Source: Akkermansiaceae bacterium (GTDB lineage Bacteria > Verrucomicrobiota > Verrucomicrobiia > Verrucomicrobiales > Akkermansiaceae). From it: a stretch of 5,335 nucleotides of DNA. Each line of letters starts with the position of its first letter. The stretch's first letter is position 1. Positions 1-5,335 of the stretch are shown in pieces. Made by a program: the position numbers and the translations under genes. The stretch is from contig JALZVA010000213.1 of the NCBI GenBank assembly GCA_023301335.1, forward strand, positions 1-5,335, in the 5' to 3' direction. The notes under the pieces are model-generated. The model had not been told where the DNA came from. It saw nothing but the letters and a program-made list of their open reading frames with translations, and searched no databases.

Positions 1-897
1 CTTAGATATTTCCCCACCACCCAGCAGCACGCTAGCACGTTCTAGGAGGTCACTACTCAGTTGAGAGATGGCATGCATTTCTAGGTAGCCTTTGAGCACC
101 TCATACTGGATAAAACGATGACTCTCTTGAAGCTTTGGTAAAAATAACCGACCTTGTGGGTCTAAAAAATTCTCCAGAACAATGCTCTGAGTGATATAAT
201 CAGAGCGTAGCTCCGATAGTTCTGCCGCTTTATTGATAAGCGGTGCCACCTCACGAGATAAGACCTCACTTAGTAGGGGCAGCACCTCATTTCTGATTCT
301 ATTTCTAACTGCTACGGCTTCCTCATTTGAGCTATCGACGCGGAAGTGTTGAGATTTTTTTACCAAGTAGGCTTCGATCTCACTCTTACGCACAGTGAGT
401 AAAGGTCGATACAGCGATAAAGCTTCATTCCCCTCTCCCCTTTGAGAATATTCCTTTATCCCACGTAAGCCTAGGCCACCTCGGCATAGATTATAAAGCA
501 CGGTCTCAGCTTGATCGTCTGCATGATGCCCGAGGAACACTCCTTGGCAGTCGAACTTGGCTACTTGTTCTTGAAAAAAATCATATCGGGCTTCGCGTGC
601 TGCAGTTTCCATACTCCCGGGAATTGCTGCCACATCGACTTTTTTTGTCACAAATGAAAGGTTTAATCCCTCTGCTAATTCTCTTACAAAGCCTTCATCT
701 CCCTCACTCTCAGCCCCTCTTAACCCGTGATTAAGGTGGCACACAATGAGCTGCTTAAAGCCGACTTCTAACAATCCGTGGAGTAATCCCACTGAATCAG
801 CTCCACCAGAAACCGCTACAAGAAAAGAGCAGTCTTGATCTATTCCGTGCTGCTGCACAAAACATTTCACTTTTTCAACTACAGCACAGTTAGGCAT
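1..897 (-). CDS. tilS: tRNA(Ile)-lysidine synthase TilS, 3' end cut off by the window edge
   Basis: TilS uses ATP to join lysine to C34 of the CAU anticodon of tRNA-Ile2. This changes its reading from AUG to AUA and its charging from Met to Ile; the enzyme is cytosolic and usually essential. The 299 codons seen here are open to the left edge with no stop. The N-terminal PP-loop ATPase domain is complete: SGGADS at residues 30-35 in the context LVAVSGGADSVGLLH, HLNHGLRG at 54-61, ETAAREARYDFF at 97-108, and HHADDQAET at 124-132 followed by RGGLGLRGI. RPLL (164-167) and RNRIRNEVLPLL (198-209) follow. Residues from about 215 would be the linker and start of the substrate-binding region; the C-terminal domain lies outside the window. 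The ATG directly follows the ccsA stop (TAGATG). The nearest SD-like GAGGAA is 21 bases upstream, too far to work normally, so translation probably depends on ribosomes finishing ccsA. The identification is firm. Confidence 0.95.
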   Translation of the reverse strand, partial: MPNCAVVEKVKCFVQQHGIDQDCSFLVAVSGGADSVGLLHGLLEVGFKQLIVCHLNHGLRGAESEGDEGFVRELAEGLNLSFVTKKVDVAAIPGSMETAAREARYDFFQEQVAKFDCQGVFLGHHADDQAETVLYNLCRGGLGLRGIKEYSQRGEGNEALSLYRPLLTVRKSEIEAYLVKKSQHFRVDSSNEEAVAVRNRIRNEVLPLLSEVLSREVAPLINKAAELSELRSDYITQSIVLENFLDPQGRLFLPKLQESHRFIQYEVLKGYLEMHAISQLSSDLLERASVLLGGGEISK

Positions 898-3174
898 CTA
901 AGAACTTGAGGCATTCAGTTCCTCATCATTTTTTTCTGCCTCTTTCTCACGCTTTCTAAGCTTTTTCACTTCCACTTCATACCACGCAAAGCCAAAGGCG
1001 ATTACTGCGATAGTGGTGTTCAGTATGTAGTAAAGGTTAAGATAGAACTCTCCATCTCCGCCTGACGCAAATCCGTAATTGTGTAAACCCGTCGATAAGA
1101 AGTTCACTCCCCACCAAGAAAAGGCGATCACGTTAGCCCCTAGCACCAGACAGATATGAACTCCCCAGTCTTTCACATAGCCTCCTAGGCGTGCATGCAG
1201 GACAGCTAAGAACCAAAGCACAATCATCAGTGCTCCATTCTCCTTTGGGTCCCATCCCCAGAAACGTCCCCATGAGTCATTTGCCCATACGCCTCCAAGA
1301 ATAGTTCCAATCAAACTAAAGATCAGGGTGAAACACGCAGCTCCATATGCTAGACGCGTCATGGCTCTGCGGAATGACTTATCCCCTTCATCAATGCCCG
1401 TGACTCGTGCAAGGATATAAAACGTAGAAATCCCAGCTGCGACTAAACCACCTGCGTAACCGATAATAATACAGGTCACATGCGTGATCAACCAGTAGTC
1501 GGAGTTCAACACAGCCTGTAGAGGAGCTAAGGTATCAGAACCATTCCCTACCTCAAAACTACGCGCGAGGAACATCCCAATCAACCCAAAAGTCACTGCC
1601 ACTCCGATACACACCTTGCGGCGAGAGAGTAACTCCATGAAGCAAAGCACACTCACTAACACAGCAGTGCTCACCAATATCGTATCATATAGTTTCCCCA
1701 GAGGGTAGCGCTGCATGATCACCCCACGGTGAATAAGTGCGGCTACCACGTAAGCTGTCGCGATCAAGGCACAAACTATCGCTATATACCCCAGCACTTT
1801 CCCATAAGTAGAATGAGGTGCGGGAAGTAGTAAGATCATACTCATCACTCCTAAGAAAAAGAATCCAAGTGCATAATGGTAATATTTCTTCTCATAATAC
1901 CTGACCTCAGACTGTACTAAACTAAGGTCCTCACCCCGTTTTGATACCGCATTTTCAACTTTGGTTTTATAGTTCCTAAGTTTTGCCAACAGAGGTTTTT
2001 CACCAAAGTTATCGTAAACGAATTTAAAATTCGCCCACGTTGAAAATTCAGATAATGCCTGAGTGATCTTTACTCTCTCATCTGGGCCAGCAGACACTGC
2101 CTCTGTCATAAACCACTTCATCGCGGCCTTATGCGAAACCCATGTATAGTCATCTTCAAGAGCAGCAGGCATCATGCGTAATTCTAAAAATTGGGAGTCA
2201 TTCCAAATTGATGCATCTGATAACCTACCGCTTAGTAAAGCCAATTTAGTATTCAGAATCGTCTCGTTTAAGGCTTCCTTAAAGTACGCTTCAAGCTCTT
2301 GTTGAGAAGGATTTCCACCAAGCTTTTGCTTCATCTCCTCAAGTCCTTTTTCTCTCACAGTCTTAGCATTCATCGCCATGATTGCGTCATCACTCAAGTG
2401 ACTGCCATGTTCTTCACGTGCGCTTTCTATCTGATTCGCTAAGTATTTTCCCCACTGTAGTCCTTTTTCTTCATTAGAAAACTCCGTGCCTAACTCACGT
2501 GCAATCCCATCGATCAGCTGTAATTTATAAATATCCTGCGTAAAGCCATCCACCATTTCCAAGACATGCTTCTGTAAGGTGTAGTTCCAAATACTGGTCA
2601 CCAGATTCATCTTTAGCTGATCAAAGCCTTTTAGCACTTTTCCTTCTGCCAAATTCTCCTTACGCGTTTCGTTTAGGGCAGCGAAGCTCTCTTTAAACTC
2701 CTCTGTAAAGATCTCATCATAGGTGTATAGATCTCTTTTCTTTTTGTAGACCTCTACTCCGTGACGATCCCTGAAGGTCCCAGTCTGAATCGATAAGGCT
2801 TCTGCGATCTGTGAGTCTTCCACGCGGAAAGAAGGCAGACTATCTGCTACCTCATGTCTAAAGATACAGTCTAACATCCACTCCGTAGGAGAGATTGTTA
2901 CTTTCTCCCCCTCGACCTCGATCTTGATCTTACGCTTCGAATGAATCGAGTATAAACGGAACATCGACCAGGTAGAGAATGGCTTTAGCCTCCCACCCTC
3001 TTGCACTGGCATCGCCTCCACCAATTCGACTAACTCAGGGCTCCAAGGTTCGTAAGATGCTACTTTAGGAACAGTTCTTGGCACTAAGCTTCCCCTAATC
3101 GCCACAACGGCAATAGCTGCTATCCCTAACAATAGGATACAGAACACACACCATCTCGTTTTTTTATTTTTCAC
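898..3174 (-). CDS. ccsA: Cytochrome c biogenesis protein CcsA with a long extracytoplasmic N-terminal domain
   Basis: CcsA is the heme-handling subunit of System II cytochrome c maturation. With ResB it moves heme across the membrane and presents it for attachment to CXXCH in apocytochromes. Numbering here is from the GTG at 3174 (758 aa). Residues 6-26 are a membrane anchor, 27-432 a hydrophilic domain, and about 433-732 nine membrane segments, ending in a Lys/Glu-rich cytoplasmic tail. The WWD loop is W635-G-R-F-W639-G-W641-D642-P-K-E645-N-G-A. H565 and H698 (GLHNYGF) flank it on the outer face, and H660 (LHAR) lies in the membrane; these match the known P-His1, P-His2 and TM-His2. The predicted topology puts the WWD loop, both P-His and the large domain outside. 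PVQEGGRLKPFST (56-68) resembles a GRxKPxxT motif I recall from long CcsA proteins. Usual CcsA/ResC is about 300-400 aa, so the N-domain is extra. A TTG at 3192 would add six residues but lacks an SD. Confidence 0.95.
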   Translation of the reverse strand: MKNKKTRWCVFCILLLGIAAIAVVAIRGSLVPRTVPKVASYEPWSPELVELVEAMPVQEGGRLKPFSTWSMFRLYSIHSKRKIKIEVEGEKVTISPTEWMLDCIFRHEVADSLPSFRVEDSQIAEALSIQTGTFRDRHGVEVYKKKRDLYTYDEIFTEEFKESFAALNETRKENLAEGKVLKGFDQLKMNLVTSIWNYTLQKHVLEMVDGFTQDIYKLQLIDGIARELGTEFSNEEKGLQWGKYLANQIESAREEHGSHLSDDAIMAMNAKTVREKGLEEMKQKLGGNPSQQELEAYFKEALNETILNTKLALLSGRLSDASIWNDSQFLELRMMPAALEDDYTWVSHKAAMKWFMTEAVSAGPDERVKITQALSEFSTWANFKFVYDNFGEKPLLAKLRNYKTKVENAVSKRGEDLSLVQSEVRYYEKKYYHYALGFFFLGVMSMILLLPAPHSTYGKVLGYIAIVCALIATAYVVAALIHRGVIMQRYPLGKLYDTILVSTAVLVSVLCFMELLSRRKVCIGVAVTFGLIGMFLARSFEVGNGSDTLAPLQAVLNSDYWLITHVTCIIIGYAGGLVAAGISTFYILARVTGIDEGDKSFRRAMTRLAYGAACFTLIFSLIGTILGGVWANDSWGRFWGWDPKENGALMIVLWFLAVLHARLGGYVKDWGVHICLVLGANVIAFSWWGVNFLSTGLHNYGFASGGDGEFYLNLYYILNTTIAVIAFGFAWYEVEVKKLRKREKEAEKNDEELNASSS

Positions 3175-4561
3175 ACGTCTCCTTTCGTTCAAAGCTAGCT
3201 AAAGTGAACATAATCAATTTCACCACAAAATGTATCAATAGCCCAACTCCGCATACATACACACAGTATTCTGGCCATTTATCCGCTGGATTATAAACCA
3301 CCTGATAAACTGACTGGAATCGGGTATCATCGGTAAAACTAGGCTCTTTCCCAGCCTCTTTTTGCTTCGCAATTTCTTTCTCTCTCAGCTCTGTATCTGC
3401 TGTTAGCGGGTCCCATCGAGCTTGATAGAAGGTGTATCCTCCGTAGCGCAATGGCTCATTCATTGAAATCTTCGCCTTATTCTTTCCTCCATCGATTTCA
3501 TAGGTGATATTACTCACATACTCACGTGCCATTAAAGAACCTTGGTATTTCTGCACCTCTAAGCGTCTAAGTGCAACCTCGAAGGGAAGGATCGTGCGAC
3601 GATGACAGATCCTGAACCCATAGGTCTTCCCATCCATCGTTACTGTAGAAGGGTTCCTAAAATTATCAAAGAGAACCACTTGCTGCGATTCACCATCCTT
3701 AGACACAACATTAAGATAAGATGCTGAAACATTCCGTGAATACCTACGCTTCGATTGCTCTACACTCTGGTTATACTGGTTAATACGCTCACCTTCACTA
3801 ATGGTGAGCAGCTCCGCAGCTCGGACAAACATCCCATCGACCACCGGCCCGTCCCCTTCTTTACCTCGCTCTGAGGCAGGCAAGACTCTTCCATTTCTAT
3901 ACCATCCATCAAATTCTAAGTGGAAAGGGAAATTCTCAAAGGTAAACGTCTTCTGCTTCACCCGAGAGGAAAAGCTAGATGCCTCACCATTTAAAATCAT
4001 ACTTCCAATTTGATCATTTCCGATCACATGCACGCGCGTGGAGACTCCGTCGACAATCTCGGAAACTTCAATCACTACATCCTCGTCTGACTCACCCACC
4101 TGATTCGACTCCCCTTCACTCACAGCTAACATCGTGGTCGAGGAAAGATGGTAGTCGACAGCCCCAGCAATCATCAGCGTAGCCATACTCATGTGGGAGA
4201 TAAAAATACCTATAAATTTCGTAAATTTCGCTAACTTCGGAGTCGGGGAATCTAGCTTTTTAAGAAACAGTGCAGTCATCCTAACAATCCCTCCTGCAAT
4301 GAGGTTAATAGTGAATACCACGCACACCCAATAGGCTCCTGGTAGAATGAGAGGCACTAAACCTCCACGTAACTCAGGCTGCACAAACCATGCATCAAAT
4401 GCGTAATAGCGTTGTTTCACCACATACAGCCCTGCCTCTGCCTGCTCAAGCGTGCTAAAGAAGACAATGAGCAGGAGTAACAAAATACTCACAATCGTAA
4501 TCTCGTATCCTGCAATAATACGGACAAACCATTGCCACGCTGTGCGTTTCTTTTTAGCCAT
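3164..4561 (-). CDS. resB: Cytochrome c biogenesis protein ResB (Ccs1/CcsB family)
   Basis: ResB/Ccs1 is the partner of CcsA in the System II cytochrome c synthetase; its large external domain is thought to hold or chaperone apocytochrome while heme is attached. The 465 residues show the family layout: membrane segments at about 19-38, 70-92 and 115-136, an external domain at about 137-430, and a last segment at 431-453. Family signatures are TLEQAEAGLYVVKQRYY (37-53), ISHMSMATLMIAGA (121-134), an SEGES turn (148-152), and NEPLRYGGYTFYQARWDP (368-385). H123 in the third segment matches the transmembrane histidine that known CcsBA proteins need for heme export (TM-His1). A charged stretch at 386-415 looks inserted between the YQARWDP motif and the final strand. 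The ATG at 4561 has AGGAA (4568-4572) 6 bases upstream and starts 3 bases after the lipoprotein stop. The gene overlaps ccsA by 11 bases. A fused ResB-CcsA was considered, but the stop and frame change show two proteins. Confidence 0.93.
   Translation of the reverse strand: MAKKKRTAWQWFVRIIAGYEITIVSILLLLLIVFFSTLEQAEAGLYVVKQRYYAFDAWFVQPELRGGLVPLILPGAYWVCVVFTINLIAGGIVRMTALFLKKLDSPTPKLAKFTKFIGIFISHMSMATLMIAGAVDYHLSSTTMLAVSEGESNQVGESDEDVVIEVSEIVDGVSTRVHVIGNDQIGSMILNGEASSFSSRVKQKTFTFENFPFHLEFDGWYRNGRVLPASERGKEGDGPVVDGMFVRAAELLTISEGERINQYNQSVEQSKRRYSRNVSASYLNVVSKDGESQQVVLFDNFRNPSTVTMDGKTYGFRICHRRTILPFEVALRRLEVQKYQGSLMAREYVSNITYEIDGGKNKAKISMNEPLRYGGYTFYQARWDPLTADTELREKEIAKQKEAGKEPSFTDDTRFQSVYQVVYNPADKWPEYCVYVCGVGLLIHFVVKLIMFTLASFERKETCEK
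3179..3184 (-). promoter_or_regulatory. Shine-Dalgarno AAGGAG that favours the GTG start of ccsA
   Basis: AAGGAG sits 4 bases upstream of an in-frame GTG (3172-3174), inside the last codons of resB. If the TTG at 3190-3192 were the start, this purine run would fall inside the coding sequence, and nothing SD-like precedes that TTG. The GTG also gives a typical short signal anchor beginning MKNKKTRW. The resulting 11-base overlap with resB (GTGAAAAATAA) fits translational coupling. The spacing is slightly short, so the choice is likely but not proven. Confidence 0.6.
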
Positions 4562-4564
4562 CGT

Positions 4565-5182
4565 TTATTCCTGTTCTGTAAAGATTCTCTGTCTCAACGA
4601 AGCGGCCATGTTCACGATCGCTTCTTTCTGCGCTTCCACTTCTTCCTTGGGACCCGTGAGCTTCAGCACACAAAGCCCATACTCAGAATGAATAATGGTA
4701 GCTGCCAACATTCCCCAGTTTTCTTGCACCCCTCTAAATGTACCAAACTCAGGGACTAGTATTCCTTCCTCGTCAAACATAACAATGCTTTCATACTCTG
4801 GCAGGCGTTCCACCTTGGTATTTCCAAATTGTTCCTTCCAGCGGTTAATATTCGCTAAATAGGTATCACTCAGGCCTAAGGAAAGTGTCGCCTTAGAATG
4901 CTCTCCAACTCTGAAGGTTAAAAAGCTTCCAAATCCCCCTCCAGAGGTGGAACCAATAATCCGCCAGCCTTCTTCAAATTTGGTTGGATACACACCCAAC
5001 TGGTCAAACTCTTCTACTTCTGCACGTGTTTCAGTGATCACCTCAGTCTTTTTATCTCCTCCACATGAAGAAAATACAAATGACAGTGCGGCGCACCCAA
5101 GAATACAAAGCCTTTTCACGCTGTGGAGATAAGGGCTGTGGATTATTCGTGCAAGACTAATTGCGTTGCTTTGAGTTCTCAT
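4565..5182 (-). CDS. Probable lipoprotein of unknown function, first gene of the ccs cluster
   Basis: This is a 205-residue probable lipoprotein of unknown function. A basic and hydrophobic stretch (KRLCILGCAALSFVFSSC, 23-40) ends at a lipobox-like FSSC, with C40 as the likely lipidated cysteine. A short charged linker follows, then a compact domain at about 65-198. Its features are EGWRI (71-75), YLANINRWKEQFG (108-120) and a C-terminal part with WGMLAA (156-161), CVLKLTGPKEEVEAQKEA (171-188) and a final helix. From memory, small Planctomycetes and Verrucomicrobia proteins share a pattern of GW, NxNRWxxQ and KLTGPxxxVxxQK, often beside cytochrome c biogenesis genes; I cannot name a family accession. 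Three bases separate it from resB, so a supporting role in cytochrome c assembly outside the membrane is a reasonable guess from context only. The ATG at 5182 gives an unusually long 22-residue leader before K23. A GTG at 5119 would give a classic short signal peptide, but neither start has a clear SD. Confidence 0.8.
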   Translation of the reverse strand: MRTQSNAISLARIIHSPYLHSVKRLCILGCAALSFVFSSCGGDKKTEVITETRAEVEEFDQLGVYPTKFEEGWRIIGSTSGGGFGSFLTFRVGEHSKATLSLGLSDTYLANINRWKEQFGNTKVERLPEYESIVMFDEEGILVPEFGTFRGVQENWGMLAATIIHSEYGLCVLKLTGPKEEVEAQKEAIVNMAASLRQRIFTEQE

Positions 5183-5276
5183 TTACACTTTTTACATATT
5201 TACGGCATTCACTCCATCTCGCCTCTTTACAGGTCGCTGATCATCTACTATCTACCAGATTCCGCTATTTTCAACT
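5183..5276. promoter_or_regulatory. Divergent intergenic region between the ccs cluster and pgsA
   Basis: These 94 bases separate the leftward lipoprotein-resB-ccsA-tilS cluster from the rightward pgsA and must hold the promoter of at least one of them. Visible elements are a candidate leftward promoter (5247-5274), a TTTACA/TTTACA/TTTACG series next to the lipoprotein ATG (5182-5204), another TTTACA at 5225-5230, and a small TGATCA palindrome at 5238-5243. For pgsA the TTTACA at 5225 could be a -35, but the possible -10 (TACTAT, 15-base spacer) is poor. I see no terminator-like hairpin, as expected between divergent genes. Confidence 0.6.
5247..5274 (-). promoter_or_regulatory. Candidate sigma-70 type promoter for the lipoprotein-resB-ccsA-tilS cluster
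   Basis: On the minus strand TTGAAA (5269-5274) is followed after 16 bases by GATAGT (5247-5252). The hexamers match the -35 and -10 consensus at 5 of 6 and 4 of 6 positions. Transcription would begin near 5240, giving a leader of about 58 bases before the ATG at 5182. The match is moderate and the spacer slightly short, so this is only the best candidate I see. Confidence 0.35.
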
Positions 5277-5335
5277 ATGACCTTGGCAAATTATATCACG
5301 ATCATTCGTATTTTGCTGATCCCTGTATTCTCGGT
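5277..5335 (+). CDS. pgsA: Probable CDP-diacylglycerol-glycerol-3-phosphate 3-phosphatidyltransferase, N-terminus only
   Basis: Only 19 complete codons lie in the window, reading MTLANYITIIRILLIPVFS. This is the characteristic start of PgsA-type CDP-alcohol phosphatidyltransferases, which usually begin with an N-x-(I/L)-T-x-x-R-I-x-x-(I/V)-P-x-(F/L) pattern ahead of the first membrane segment. PgsA makes phosphatidylglycerol phosphate from CDP-diacylglycerol and glycerol 3-phosphate at the cytoplasmic membrane. The catalytic DGxxAR...GxxxD motif would lie beyond the right edge, so another member of the superfamily cannot be excluded. The ATG at 5277 is the first possible standard start after an in-frame TGA at 5238. 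No clear SD precedes it. It is transcribed away from the ccs cluster. Confidence 0.75.
   Translation, partial: MTLANYITIIRILLIPVFS

Noticed and set aside
3133..3153. A WCVFC sequence (CxxC) at the start of the CcsA N-terminal anchor, reminiscent of a thioredoxin active site
   Set aside because: It lies in the membrane anchor with no thioredoxin fold around it; the resemblance is most likely chance.
3187..3209. Inverted repeat GTTCA...TGAAC around AGCTAGCT just upstream of the ccsA SD, a possible hairpin controlling ccsA
   Set aside because: The stem is only 5 base pairs with a 13-base loop and lies inside resB coding sequence; it is too weak to claim as regulatory.
3801..4759. Four plus-strand open frames of 67-79 codons lying over resB and the lipoprotein gene
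   Set aside because: They lie antisense to well-supported coding sequence, have low-complexity Ser/Pro/His-rich translations and show no recognisable domain.
4947..5132. A plus-strand open frame of 61 codons antisense to the lipoprotein N-terminus
   Set aside because: It is fully inside the lipoprotein gene on the other strand and has no SD or recognisable protein features.
5236..5245. TGATCA palindrome in the intergenic region as a regulator-binding site
   Set aside because: A 6-base palindrome is expected by chance at this length and has no extended symmetry.
1..5335. Defence system, phage, transposon, CRISPR array or secondary metabolism cluster
   Set aside because: All coding capacity is taken by recognisable housekeeping or respiratory assembly genes plus one lipoprotein; I saw no repeat arrays, transposase motifs, terminal inverted repeats or tRNA-like structure.

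Overview
The window is an ordinary-looking, tightly packed bacterial chromosomal segment. It holds one leftward gene cluster (minus strand) and the start of one rightward gene. Reading leftward from about 5182, the cluster is a lipoprotein of unknown function, then resB/ccs1, then ccsA, then tilS, which runs off the left edge. On the right, beyond a 94-base divergent intergenic region, the first 19 codons of a probable pgsA begin on the plus strand. Every stretch longer than 100 bases is coding.

The core of the cluster is a System II (Ccs/Res) cytochrome c maturation pair. ResB and CcsA together form the membrane complex that exports heme and attaches it to apocytochrome CXXCH motifs outside the cytoplasmic membrane. 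Both proteins carry the expected features: the WWD heme-handling loop, two external histidines flanking it, and one transmembrane histidine in each protein. CcsA is much larger than the usual form because it has a signal anchor and about 400 residues of extracytoplasmic domain ahead of the membrane core. The thiol-redox partners of System II (CcdA, ResA/CcsX) are not in the window.

The lipoprotein gene lies 3 bases upstream of resB. ResB and ccsA overlap by 11 bases if the GTG start is used. The ccsA stop codon directly abuts the tilS ATG. This spacing argues for one transcript with coupled translation, which would join respiratory cytochrome assembly to the tRNA-Ile2 lysidine modification enzyme.

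The organism is probably a Gram-negative member of the PVC group, most likely Verrucomicrobiota. This rests on the ENGA form of the WWD motif, the GRxKPxxT motif in a long CcsA N-terminal domain, and the lipoprotein with an NxNRWxxQ motif next to ccs genes, all from memory of such proteins. Base composition looks moderate by eye, with no compositional break. I found no RNA gene, CRISPR array, mobile element, phage gene, defence system or convincing terminator. I do not see a novel biological system here. The least explained parts are the lipoprotein and the large CcsA N-terminal domain.
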